Source: Arboricoccus pini (GTDB lineage Bacteria; Pseudomonadota; Alphaproteobacteria; Geminicoccales; Geminicoccaceae). From it: DNA of 64,000 nt. The notes beneath the pieces were generated by a model. That model saw nothing but the letters and a program-made list of their open reading frames with translations. It searched no databases and was not told the DNA's origin. Numbering within the stretch: the stretch's first letter is position 1; every line of letters begins with the position of its first letter. The stretch spans positions 62,001 to 126,000 of the forward strand of contig NZ_FYEH01000005.1 in NCBI RefSeq assembly GCF_900187945.1. The letters are read 5' to 3'. The position numbers and the translations under genes were made by a program. This document shows, piece by piece, positions 39,819 to 48,733 of this stretch.

Positions 39819-42458
39819 TTGTCGCCGACGACGCACCCAGAACCGATCCGATTGGCGGACTACAGGCCGCCAGTCTGTGAGTTTGAAGAGATCAGCCTCG
39901 ATTTCGTACTCGACCCCGATGTGACCACCGTCACCTCGCGCCTTAAGGTTAAAACCCGTTCCGGTGCACCAGAAACGCTCGCTCTCGATGGTCGCGAACT
40001 GACGCTAAAATCAATCAAGATCGACGATCGACCGCTGGGTCGGGACGAGTTCCAGGTAGATCGTGAACATCTGACGCTTATCGATGTGCCGAGCACCTGC
40101 CTTATCGAGATCGTCACTACGATCGCGCCTCGATTGAACTCGGCGCTCATGGGACTTTATCTGTCGAACGGAATCTATTGCACGCAATGCGAAGCTGAAG
40201 GCTTTCGCCGCATCACCTATTTTCTCGACCGACCCGATGTCATGACCCGTTACAAGGTGCGAATCGAGGCCGATCTTGCGTCGTGCCCGGTTCTTCTTTC
40301 CAACGGCAATCCGGTAGGTGGCGGCAAGCTTGCCAACGGCCGCCATTTCGCCCTGTGGGAGGACCCTTTCCGTAAGCCGGCCTACCTCTTCGCGCTCGTC
40401 GCTGGCGATCTCGCTTGTTTAGAAGATCACCATGTGACGCGATCCGGTCGTCGTGTCGCATTGAAGCTCTATGCCGATTCTGCGGCCATTGACCAATGCG
40501 CGCACGCGATGGACTCCTTGAAGCGATCAATGCGCTGGGACGAGGATGCTTACGGTCTCGAATATGATTTGGACCTGTTTCAGATCGTCGGGGTTGGTGA
40601 TTTCAATTTCGGTGCCATGGAGAACAAAGGGCTAAATATATTCAACACATCGGCACTCCTGGCTCGGACCGATACATCGACTGATGGAGATTTCCAGCAA
40701 GTCGAGAGAATTGTCGCGCACGAATATTTTCATAACTGGAGTGGAGACCGTGTTACTTGCAGAGACTGGTTTCAGCTCACGCTCAAGGAGGGGCTCACCG
40801 TCTTCCGGGATCAGCAATTTTCGTCGGACATGCATTCGGCCGCAGTGAAGCGCATCGCCGACGTCATGCTTCTGCGCGAAACGCAGTTTGCGGAGGATGC
40901 CGGCCCTCTTGCTCATCCCATCCGTCCGGAGTCTTACGTCGAGATCAATAATTTCTATACTCGTACGGTCTATGAGAAGGGCGCCGAGGTCGTGCGCATG
41001 CTGCACACGCTTCTCGGTGCTGAACTCTTTCGCAAAGGCATCGACCTCTATTTCGCGCGTCATGATGGATCGGCGGTGACGTGCGAGGATTTCGTCCAGG
41101 CAATGGCGGACGTTTCAGGGCGCGACCTACGACGCTTCATGCGCTGGTATAGCCAAGCTGGTACCCCCGAGGTGCGAGTGACTCGTGAGTTCGATTCGTC
41201 CACGGGCAGCCTGACGCTGGAATTTACGCAGTCGACACCACCCACGCCCGGGCAACAGGCCAAGCTGCCGCTTCATATTCCGATCAGAGTCGGACTTGTT
41301 GGCCGGGACGGCCAAGCGTTACCTCTACAACTCGCCGGTGAGAATGCCAAAGGGGAGACGGCCAGGGTTCTTGAACTCACCGAAGAACGACAGAGTTTTA
41401 CTTTTGTCGGGCTGGATGCGGCGCCGGTCCCTTCGATCTTGCGTGGGTTCTCCGCGCCGGTCCGTCTGCGGAGCGATCTCACGAAAGACGATTTGCTGCA
41501 TCTCTTGAAGCATGACGAGGATGCCTTCAATCGCTGGGAGGCAGCACAGAGTCTGGCGGCCGAGGCCATCGTCCAGGCCATAAGGATGAGCCCGCAACGA
41601 CAGCCCGTACCCGATGCCGACCTCATCCAGGCCTATAGCCGCCTACTGGAAGGCTCGATCGAGCAAGACCATGCCTTCGTCGCGCGGACGCTCAGCCTGC
41701 CCGGCCGTTCGTTCATCGCGCAGCAACTGAGCGTCATCGACGTGGACGCGATGCATCGCGTCTTCAAGACCTTCCAGGAGACAATCGGAAGAGAACTGGA
41801 GGCGCCCTTGCTTGCCGCCTATCGGAGCATGGCGCGAATTGACGATGGTTCGACCCGCACGGCGGCGATGGCAGCACGTACGCTGAAGAACGCCGCACTG
41901 GCTTACTTGGTCATAGGGCAGCCCGCGAAATTCGAGCCCCTGGCGGTGTCGCAGTACCGCCAATCGTCTATGATGACGGATCGCCTCTCTGCTCTTCGCA
42001 TTCTAGCAGAAATCGACGGGGCGGCCGGCGCATCGCTTCTCGAGGATTTTTATGGACGCTGGCAGAATGAACCATTGGTTGTGAACAAGTGGTTTGCGCT
42101 GCAGGCGGGCATTGAGGACTACAAGTCTCCCGAGCGTGTCGAAGCGTTGATGCAACATCCGGCCTTCACACTAGCTAATCCCAACCGCGTACGGGCTTTG
42201 CTGGGAACGTTCTCGATGGCGAATTTGATCGGCTTTCATCGGGAGGATGGTGCTGGCTATCGGTTACTCGCGGACAAAGTCATCGAACTTGATAGCAAGA
42301 ATGCCCAAGTGGCCGCTCGCCTGCTGACGACGTTCGGTCGTTGGCGGCGTTTCGATCTTCATCGTCAACAGATGATGAAGTCGCAATTGGAGCGGATCCT
42401 GGCTGTTCCGGGGCTGTCACGTGACTCCTACGAGATCGCTAGCAAGAGCCTAGGCTGA
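39819..42458 (+). CDS. pepN: Aminopeptidase N (M1 family)
   Basis: Zinc aminopeptidase that removes N-terminal residues from peptides in the cytoplasm. It starts with TTG at 39819, with AAGGA eight bases upstream, giving 879 residues as in E. coli PepN. The exopeptidase motif GAMENKGLNIF is followed by HEYFH at 301-305 and the third zinc ligand Glu near 324 in LKEGLT. The region TRYKVRIEADLASCPVLLSN and the C-terminal helical domain (FNRWEAAQSLAAEAIVQAIR) are typical. It is the last housekeeping gene before the accessory region. Confidence 0.97.
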   Translation: MSPTTHPEPIRLADYRPPVCEFEEISLDFVLDPDVTTVTSRLKVKTRSGAPETLALDGRELTLKSIKIDDRPLGRDEFQVDREHLTLIDVPSTCLIEIVTTIAPRLNSALMGLYLSNGIYCTQCEAEGFRRITYFLDRPDVMTRYKVRIEADLASCPVLLSNGNPVGGGKLANGRHFALWEDPFRKPAYLFALVAGDLACLEDHHVTRSGRRVALKLYADSAAIDQCAHAMDSLKRSMRWDEDAYGLEYDLDLFQIVGVGDFNFGAMENKGLNIFNTSALLARTDTSTDGDFQQVERIVAHEYFHNWSGDRVTCRDWFQLTLKEGLTVFRDQQFSSDMHSAAVKRIADVMLLRETQFAEDAGPLAHPIRPESYVEINNFYTRTVYEKGAEVVRMLHTLLGAELFRKGIDLYFARHDGSAVTCEDFVQAMADVSGRDLRRFMRWYSQAGTPEVRVTREFDSSTGSLTLEFTQSTPPTPGQQAKLPLHIPIRVGLVGRDGQALPLQLAGENAKGETARVLELTEERQSFTFVGLDAAPVPSILRGFSAPVRLRSDLTKDDLLHLLKHDEDAFNRWEAAQSLAAEAIVQAIRMSPQRQPVPDADLIQAYSRLLEGSIEQDHAFVARTLSLPGRSFIAQQLSVIDVDAMHRVFKTFQETIGRELEAPLLAAYRSMARIDDGSTRTAAMAARTLKNAALAYLVIGQPAKFEPLAVSQYRQSSMMTDRLSALRILAEIDGAAGASLLEDFYGRWQNEPLVVNKWFALQAGIEDYKSPERVEALMQHPAFTLANPNRVRALLGTFSMANLIGFHREDGAGYRLLADKVIELDSKNAQVAARLLTTFGRWRRFDLHRQQMMKSQLERILAVPGLSRDSYEIASKSLG

Positions 42459-42466
42459 TCGAACCG

Positions 42467-42500
42467 AGGGGTGGCCTCGCTCAGGCGATGGCCATCCCCT
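42467..42500 (+). other. Long imperfect hairpin just after pepN
   Basis: AGGGG-TGGCC-TCGC pairs with GCGA-TGGCC-A-TCCCCT around a TCAG loop with two single-base bulges, ending about 40 bases after the pepN stop. There is no T-run. It could protect the 3' end of the mRNA or act with Rho, and it marks the boundary with the accessory region. Confidence 0.5.
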
Positions 42501-42597
42501 ATCTCCGGCAACTTCCTCGGCATTGGTTCAGGCTTAATATAAGAATATCATCCTCCTGCTGTCGCGGTCGAGACTGCAGTTGCAAGGAGCGGGATCG

Positions 42598-43188
42598 ATG
42601 GCTTACGCGGCGCGGAATCTGTCGTGTCCGCTCTACGTGAATGGCCGCACTCTTTGGCATTGCAGGATGTGTGACCGGAGCACGACGGTCGTTACGACGG
42701 GGTATCTCAACGAAACGGTTTCGATTGCTCCGCATTAGGGCTTCATTCTCGATAATACGCGGACCGACAGGAGCGGTGGCGACAGCGGCGTGATGGTCGT
42801 GCTGTTCAACGCTGGCGGTATCGTCGACGTTTCGAACGCCGAAAGCTTCGTGTCGGCCGTGTCAACCGCAGCCCCAGACGCTGCGCCCGCCATAGTGTTA
42901 TCGGGTGTGCCGACGCAGATCTGCTCCGCGTTGTCTTTCTCCGACATGGCCTCTCAGAGTGCGAGTCTTGTCGACAAGACCGCCGACGACAATGGGCGTG
43001 CCTACCGCGTTGCAATAGCGGCCGGCGGTGCCGAGGTCCGTATTGCCGAATCCTGTGATGGGCATCGCGCATTCCGTTCAGGTAGCGGCCACGAATGCTT
43101 TGGGGAGGGGCCGGTGGCGCTCGCAATTGCCTTCTGTACGGCAGGTGTGGCGACCGATCCAAACGATCGGCCCCGGCATCACGAATGA
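42598..43188 (+). pseudogene. Phage-type protein remnant with an in-frame amber stop
   Basis: The first 46 codons (MAYAARNLSCPLYVNGRTLW ... VSIAPH) resemble small proteins common in alphaproteobacterial phages and prophages, which begin MAYxAxNL and continue xGxTLWxYxTxDxxxxVxTxGYF. After a TAG at 42736-42738 the same frame continues for 150 codons: GFILDNTRTDRSGGDSGVMV with NAGGIVDVSN, matching the expected continuation of the family. It ends in sequence that no longer fits. The family assignment is pattern recognition, not a search result. Suppression of the amber is possible but unlikely, given that the following genes are also broken. Confidence 0.55.
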
Positions 43189-43195
43189 GTATCAG

Positions 43196-43883
43196 GTCAC
43201 GGCGGAGTTGATCGTGGGTTGGCGAACCCTCGTCGGCACAGCGATTGGGCCGCGACATGGCGGTCTTGCGGTGGCGTCAACGGTAATTTCTTGCAAGCGA
43301 CCTAGATCAAAGGGGCAACAATTGGCACCGGCACGCCAATGCGCGGCCCGACTCTATAGCGCGGCCCTGAGTTCGTCCGTCGCGGATCGAGTCTATATCG
43401 ATGGCGGCTATAATGACCTCCGCTACATGCCCCAAGACGCCGTCACCAACGCAGCCTGACGTTGCGATTTCAGACATATGATCTCGGTGTTGCTGACGTC
43501 GGGTCTCTACACGTCCGACAATATTGTTATCGGCTCACCCTATTGCGTTCCGGCTAACATGTTCAACAACAAGACCACGCCCTTCGTCGTGGCTGATCGA
43601 ACGATCTTTGAGGGTTATGTGGCGGCGGGTCGCGACCATCCTGGGCACAGCACTTGCCATGTCGTCCCAGCACAAACTGGCAATCGTCTACATGAAGTCG
43701 ATAAATAGCTTTCTAATCTACATCGACAGAGCGGCGCAGGCGGCGGCCCAGAACTCCGTTCTCGCGGGCAGCCAGGGCACCGGAACGGGCTTTCAGGTTC
43801 GTCAGGGCAGTGTGGAGCCCGCCTGTGCCAACGCCTATATCTCGCAGTCCGTCAGGTTCGGAACCGGAACATATGCGCCATGA
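43196..43883 (+). pseudogene. Further phage-like coding debris in several frames
   Basis: Short stretches of protein-like sequence occur in alternating frames. IQTIGPGITNEYQVTAELIV followed by GW begins just upstream, around 43155-43210; VADRVYIDGGYNDLRYMPQD lies near 43380. Then LYTSDNIVIGSPYCVPANMF with NNKTTPFVVADRTIFEGYVAAG (43500-43630) is followed, after a one-base frame change, by ILGTALAMSSQHKLAIVYMK, SINSFLIYIDRAAQ and NSVLAGSQGTGTGFQVRQGS up to 43883. The pieces read as one or two decayed genes, likely phage structural or tail-associated because of the neighbouring remnant. No specific family is claimed. Confidence 0.4.
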
Positions 43884-44043
43884 GCAGGTTAATATCGCTT
43901 ACGATGGCCCCATGACTATTAAACTGCCGACCCTATCTGTGTTCGTGGCTGGCGTGCCTTGATCTTTTTCTCAATCTACGGTCAAGACTCTCTCCGGCCA
44001 GCGGCGGACGACCTTTTTTGGGGATCTGGAACTGAGCGAGCGA

Positions 44044-44373
44044 TTGATGAAAGCGGAAGGGTCGCTAAGGCGCCGTTTCTGCGTGGCGGTTTTCGTGGTC
44101 TTGAGCGGCTGTCAGTTGATGACGTCAGAACAGACTGCCCCTAGCGCTCCGGCCCCCGTTCTTTCGGGCAATCCGCAAATTCCAGCTCCTCCCCCGCCCA
44201 AGCCTCGGGTTATTACACGCACCCAGGTCAAGACGCTGGTTAAGGCTGAGAAAATCTGTCCGTCAAAAGGGCCTATAACCTTGACCCAGCAGGATATTGC
44301 CTCACTCAGCCAAAGTCTAATGATGCAGATCGACCAGCATAATCAGGAAGGCGCCGCCGCTGGTTGCTGGTGA
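44044..44373 (+). CDS. Small proline-rich lipoprotein, possibly phage-derived
   Basis: 109 residues with a lipoprotein signal: basic start (LRRRFC), hydrophobic core and lipobox VLSGC at about residue 22. The mature part begins with a Ser/Ala/Pro-rich stretch including PAPPPPKP, followed by RTQVKTLVKAEKICPSKGPI and a C-terminal helical region (SLSQSLMMQIDQHNQEG). A short outer-membrane lipoprotein with a Pro-rich linker near phage remnants recalls Rz1-type o-spanins, but it is longer than those and no inner-membrane partner is seen. A second ATG at 44047 would serve equally. Confidence 0.5.
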   Translation: MMKAEGSLRRRFCVAVFVVLSGCQLMTSEQTAPSAPAPVLSGNPQIPAPPPPKPRVITRTQVKTLVKAEKICPSKGPITLTQQDIASLSQSLMMQIDQHNQEGAAAGCW

Positions 44374-44644
44374 TCGCCGTGAGCCCGGATGGATTGGAGA
44401 CGGATCGAGGGCGCGTGGCCAGGAGAACGCCGGACGTCTTTCCCACCACTGGCATATCGAATGCCGGATGCGATTGGCTGTCTATCAAGGCTGCTTGAGC
44501 TGAGAGAGAAAGTTTCGTCGGTTCCGGGGAGGCTGCAATTGACTATCCTACGACCCATGAGCCAGTTCGATTGCAGGCGAGCCTTGCCCGCAATCGCACA
44601 TAATACTGCGGAACGGCGGACTACTGAGAATCTGCGACCAAGCC

Positions 44645-45460
44645 GTCTGGACTAGGCCGTAGACTCATAACCGCGCAGCCACAGCCGTATTGAGGCGAGT
44701 TGGACCATGGCGAGGAAGTTGACGGCGAGCTTGTCGTATCGGGTGGCGATCCGGAGGAAATGCTTCAACTTGGAGAAGAAGCGCTCGATCAGATCGCGTT
44801 CTCGGTAGAGCCGCTTGCTGAAGCACGGCTTCCAGCGGCGGTTGCTCTTCGGCGGGATGTTGGGCGTGGCGCCCTGTTCCTGAATCAACTCGCGGATGCG
44901 GTCGGCTTCATAGGCTTTGTCGGTCAGCACGATAGTGCGCGGACCGAGATGGTCGAGCCGGGTGTCGGCGATCTGGCCGTCGTGGGTTTGCCCGGCCGTC
45001 AGGGCGAGCCGGATCGGGAGGCCTTGCGCGTCGACGACGACGTGGATCTTGGTCGTGAGCCCGCCTCGTGATCGACCGAGACAGTGATCTGCCCCCGTTT
45101 TTTTGCTGTCGCGGCCTGTTGGTGGGCACGAACGGAAGTGCTGTCGATCATCTGGATGGCGCCGTCATGGGCGGCGGTGATGGCGTCCATCAGCCAGTCC
45201 CAAACACTTGCCTTCCGACATCGCACGAAGCGGTTGTAGCAGGTGGTGCGCGGACCATAGCGCTCGGGCAGATCGCGCCATGGCGCTCCGGATCGCAGCA
45301 CCCAGAAGATGCCATTCAGCACACGGCGATCTTCGACGCGCGGCACACCTCGCGGCTTGTTGGGCAAGAGTGGCTCGATCACGCGCCACTCGAAGTCGGT
45401 TAGGTCATATCGGCTCATACCCGCTTGAATCATCAACCGATGACCTACGGAAGGCCGGAC
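44645..45460 (-). mobile_element. IS5-family insertion sequence (IS427-like group)
   Basis: About 816 bases. Imperfect terminal repeats are visible: the left end reads inward GTCTGGACTAGGCCGTAG with ACTCAT, and the right end, on the other strand, GTCCGGCCTTCCGTAG with GTCAT. One transposase gene fills the element. I could not identify a target-site duplication. The element separates the phage-like debris from a small orphan ORF and may have helped break up this region. Confidence 0.85.
44652..45418 (-). CDS. IS5-family transposase, two frames joined by a -1 shift
   Basis: The first frame starts MSRYDLTDFEWRVIEPLLPN, with NGIFWVLRSGAPWRDLPERY and the first DDE aspartate in IQMIDSTSVRAHQQA. 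It would terminate at 44999. The rest of the transposase (DHCLGRSRGGLTTKIHVVVD, then TDKAYEADRIRELI and ERDLIERFFSKLKHFLRIAT with the catalytic Glu) lies in the -1 frame and ends at 44652. The join falls at an A7 tract (complement of 45098-45104), giving A-AAA-AAC, a classic slippery site. The fused product would be about 256 residues. The element may thus still be active. Confidence 0.88.
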
Positions 45461-45495
45461 TTGATCTCGAACGGTTGTCCTCGCATCTATAGGCA

Positions 45496-45789
45496 ATGGC
45501 CGTGACACTGCTCCCTTTATCGAATGGACACTACTCGTTGGAGTTCGAGCCTGCGGACCTGCCGTCGGTGTCATCGGCCATTCGCGATCGCTACGGCGTG
45601 CCCGACAAACGCCAATATCCGACATCTGCCGAGTATCGGTTCGGTGGGTGCAGTTTCACCTTCCAAAACGAGTGGGATGATCCCTGCCTTACTTCTGGAT
45701 CAGCCGAAGGCGACGACATCCTTAAGAGCCTTCACAGCGATCTCAGCACCGGCGCCTGTTACGCCCGCCTTTATGGATTCTCGGCCTAG
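45496..45789 (+). CDS. Hypothetical 97-residue protein
   Basis: An ORF starting MAVTLLPLSNGHYSLEFEPA and continuing through AIRDRYGVPDKRQYPTSAEY and FGGCSFTFQNEWDDPCLTSG. Its composition is balanced and globular-looking, with alternating hydrophobic positions, unlike a chance ORF. There is no clear Shine-Dalgarno sequence. The IS5 element lies only 35 bases upstream and may have removed its promoter or start. I do not recognise a family. It does not look like a transposase accessory protein. Confidence 0.45.
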   Translation: MAVTLLPLSNGHYSLEFEPADLPSVSSAIRDRYGVPDKRQYPTSAEYRFGGCSFTFQNEWDDPCLTSGSAEGDDILKSLHSDLSTGACYARLYGFSA

Positions 45790-45887
45790 ATCGGTTGAGC
45801 AAATCAAGATTGGTCGCCAACATAGTGCGCCGCTGACGTTTTGATGGAACCGCTCGATAAGCGGCGTGCTGTGGAAGGTTCAGAGGC

Positions 45888-47357
45888 CTAGTAGGCTCCC
45901 TCGCGGGCGAAGACGACACGTGCGGTCATGAAGAGGATCATGATGTCGCGTGTGAGACTCCAGTTCTGGACGTAGAATGCGTCCATGTCGACCCGACGCT
46001 GGAAGTCGATGTCGCTGCGACCGCTCACCTGCCAGAGACCCGTGATGCCCGGTCGGTTCTGCATGTAGTAGACGCGATGCTCGCCATATTGGAGCACCTC
46101 GTCATGGGTGACCGGTCGGGGACCGACCAGGCTCATATCGCCCCGGAGCACGTTGACGAGCTGCGGCAGCTCATCGAGGCTGGTCTTGCGCAGCCAGGCG
46201 CCGATTTTGGTGACCCGCGGGTCGTTCTTGAGCTTGCGGGTGAGACGCCATTCCTCCGCCGCTGCCGGATCCGTCCGCAGGATCTCCTCAAGCCGTTCCT
46301 TGGCATCGACCGCCATGCTGCGGAATTTCAGGCACTTGAACGGCTTGCCGTGCCGGCCGATCCGCTCATGGGCGAAAAAGATCGGTCGTCCCGACGTCGC
46401 CACCAGCAGCGAGAGAATGCCGAACAAGGGGGCCAGAAAGAGCAGGATGCAGCTCACCACGACGATGTCGAAGGCACGTTTCACACCCGCCTGAAAACGG
46501 GCATCGAAATCACGTCGGACACGCATCAAGGTAAGATCATGATTTACAAAACGGCTTTTGTACGATCGACGCATCGGCAGACCGCGCAGCGGCAGGACGA
46601 CATCGACGAAGCGATGCGTTCTACTCAATCGATCGACGAATTCCTTGGAGGCTTTGAAGTCCTCGATATCAAGGGCGACGATGATGCGGGTCCGGGCGAA
46701 GCGACGCAGGAGTTCGAAAGGGTTATTGCCGACCCCGACGACGGGCAGGCTCGTCTGCTCGTCGAGCCTTAGCCGCTCTTCGTTGCCAACCTCACCAGTC
46801 GGTGAGACGAAGGCAATAGGCCGATGCGCCGGCACCGGCTCGTCCAACATGGCAAGCGCCAGGTCGCGGGCGTTCCTGCCCTTGCCGACGATGACGACCG
46901 GCATCGTCCAGAGACCTTGGTGCATAAGCCAGGACTTGACCAGGAAACGCATCGTCAAGACGAGGATGCAGCTCACCGTCCACATGCCGAACACGACGAG
47001 GCGCGAGGCCTCGATCTGGAAAAAGAAGAGGATGGCGGCCTCGATTGCCATCGCCGCGACGAAGGCCTTGATGACCTCGCCGGCTTCCTGCCAGAAGGGC
47101 CGCCTTTCCTGGTAATGCCCAAGATGGCGCAAGAAGAGCACGAGGCCCGCCGTCACCACAATCTCGATCCCGATGCGGGTCAACATGATCTGGTTGAAAG
47201 CGGCAAATTCCGGGTTCGATCGTACGATGCCCAGAACAATGATGAAACCGCATATGATGGCGAGAATATCGATCGACGGAAGAGCCAGATGCCGATGGCT
47301 GGCGCTGACAACATCGCGCTTATTTGCCATCGGGTAGGCCGACGTTCCTGTCATCAT
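45888..47357 (-). CDS. Exopolysaccharide polyprenyl-phosphate sugar-1-phosphate transferase
   Basis: Integral membrane enzyme that starts polysaccharide repeat-unit synthesis by loading a sugar phosphate onto undecaprenyl phosphate. The 489 residues show about four N-terminal membrane helices (for example LAIICGFIIVLGIVRSN) and a central nucleotide-binding-like domain (MPVVIVGKGRNARDLALAML). A fifth helix (FDIVVVSCILLFLAPLFGIL) leads to the bacterial sugar transferase domain with FKCLKFRSM, KTSLDELPQLVNVLRGDMSL, VGPRPV, and NRPGITGLWQVSGRSDIDF. A second ATG at 47330 is possible. The WbaP/ExoY/WcaJ substrate (Gal, Glc or other) cannot be assigned. Confidence 0.92.
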   Translation of the reverse strand: MMTGTSAYPMANKRDVVSASHRHLALPSIDILAIICGFIIVLGIVRSNPEFAAFNQIMLTRIGIEIVVTAGLVLFLRHLGHYQERRPFWQEAGEVIKAFVAAMAIEAAILFFFQIEASRLVVFGMWTVSCILVLTMRFLVKSWLMHQGLWTMPVVIVGKGRNARDLALAMLDEPVPAHRPIAFVSPTGEVGNEERLRLDEQTSLPVVGVGNNPFELLRRFARTRIIVALDIEDFKASKEFVDRLSRTHRFVDVVLPLRGLPMRRSYKSRFVNHDLTLMRVRRDFDARFQAGVKRAFDIVVVSCILLFLAPLFGILSLLVATSGRPIFFAHERIGRHGKPFKCLKFRSMAVDAKERLEEILRTDPAAAEEWRLTRKLKNDPRVTKIGAWLRKTSLDELPQLVNVLRGDMSLVGPRPVTHDEVLQYGEHRVYYMQNRPGITGLWQVSGRSDIDFQRRVDMDAFYVQNWSLTRDIMILFMTARVVFAREGAY

Positions 47358-47504
47358 CCTATGGGATTCCGAATATCGTCAGATATATGACTGAGCGAAA
47401 TTAACTATGATTTTTATAAACCACGAGGCGTGCTGCGACGCAATAAATACCTGTTGCCGCTGCCCTGTCTGCTTAGACGGTGCGGCATGAGGAACTGATT
47501 AAAA

Positions 47505-48509
47505 TCAGGACGAGGTCGGCCGACCCAGATCACGACCGCCGGCAAGCTTGCGTTCCCAGTTCCAGGCACTTTGGACGATCTCGTCCAGATCGTCGTGGTG
47601 TGGCGTCCAGCCCAAAAGCTCACCGATCCGGCTCGCATCCGCCACGAGGCTGGGGGGATCGCCCGGGCGGCGCGCGCCGATCTCGATCGGGAACATGACA
47701 CCCGAGATGCGCTGGACCGTGTCCAGCACTTCCTTGACACTGTAGCCATGGCCGTAGCCGCAATTGGCGATGAGCGAAGGCTTGCCGGCAAGCAGATGTT
47801 CGAGCGCGGCCAGGTGAGCCGCCGCCAGATCGTCGATATGGACGAAGTCACGCACGCAGGTGCCATCGGGCGTGGGATAGTCGGTTCCGTTGATCCGCAT
47901 GCCCGGCCGCTTGCCGATGGCCGTCTCGCAGGCAACCTTGATGAGATGGCTGTTCTCCGGCGTCGCCTCGCCCACGCGCCCCTTGGGATCGGCACCGGCG
48001 ACGTTGAAATAGCGCAAAATGCCATAGGCAAAGCCATAGGCGCCAGCCGCCTCGATCAGAGCCTGTTCGGCCATCAGCTTGGAGGCGCCATAAGGATTGA
48101 TCGGCGCCTTTTGCACATCCTCGTCAATGGGCTGCTTCAAGGGTTCGCCATAGACGGCCGCCGTCGAGGAAAAGACCACGGCCTTCAGCTTATGGCGCGC
48201 GCAGGCATCGAACAAGGTAAAGGCGCCAGCGGTGTTGTTGCGGTAATATTTCAGTGGATCGCGGACCGATTCACCCACCCAGATATGGGCGGCGCAATGA
48301 ATGACAGCATCAAAGCCGCCTTTGCCCAGAACCTCGTCCAGCCGTGCCTGATCGTTGATGTCGCCTTGATGGAGAGGGGCGTCGCCAACGGCCCAGCGAT
48401 GCCCTGAATAGAGATTATCATAGGCGGCTACCTCGTGTCCGGCATCCGCGAGCTTGAAGAGAATGTGACTGCCTATATAGCCAGCACCGCCTGTTACCAG
48501 GACACGCAT
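47505..48509 (-). CDS. galE: UDP-glucose 4-epimerase GalE
   Basis: Interconverts UDP-glucose and UDP-galactose. The ATG at 48509 has GGGGA upstream and gives 334 residues; the frame is open for 51 more codons that have no homology. It begins MRVLVTGGAGYIGSHILFKL, an extended SDR fold. The catalytic serine segment is VVFSSTAAVYGEP, the Tyr-Lys pair is in NPYGASKLMAEQAL, and CVRDFVHIDDLAAAHLAALE is typical of GalE. It supplies UDP-galactose close to the sugar transferase gene on the same strand. Confidence 0.95.
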   Translation of the reverse strand: MRVLVTGGAGYIGSHILFKLADAGHEVAAYDNLYSGHRWAVGDAPLHQGDINDQARLDEVLGKGGFDAVIHCAAHIWVGESVRDPLKYYRNNTAGAFTLFDACARHKLKAVVFSSTAAVYGEPLKQPIDEDVQKAPINPYGASKLMAEQALIEAAGAYGFAYGILRYFNVAGADPKGRVGEATPENSHLIKVACETAIGKRPGMRINGTDYPTPDGTCVRDFVHIDDLAAAHLAALEHLLAGKPSLIANCGYGHGYSVKEVLDTVQRISGVMFPIEIGARRPGDPPSLVADASRIGELLGWTPHHDDLDEIVQSAWNWERKLAGGRDLGRPTSS

Positions 48510-48733
48510 GATCGATCCCCAATAGGGGCTGGCCTGAATGTGCCAGCCAGAAAGAAGACAGGCGACCTTGGCCGCCGCGCCAACATAATGAAGCTCCAGG
48601 CCCGTAGGGCCATCGCGAACAATATCACCCCAGGTCAAAAACGACTGGCGGCGCCCAACCATAGCGAGAAAGATGAAGCAGGTTCAACGCAACCCCTTTC
48701 CTCGCCTTCGTCCTCTTATCGCTACGCTGGCAT

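Noticed and set aside
42598-43188. Stop-codon recoding (amber suppression) as an active system
   Set aside because: One amber in a region with additional frameshifts is better explained by gene decay; no suppressor tRNA is visible in the window.
43959-44144. 61-codon ORF overlapping the lipoprotein start
   Set aside because: Different frame, no motif, and it overlaps the better-supported lipoprotein gene.
48510-48662. N-terminal extension of GalE
   Set aside because: The open frame upstream has no homology, while the ATG at 48509 has a good Shine-Dalgarno sequence and starts exactly at the conserved Rossmann motif.
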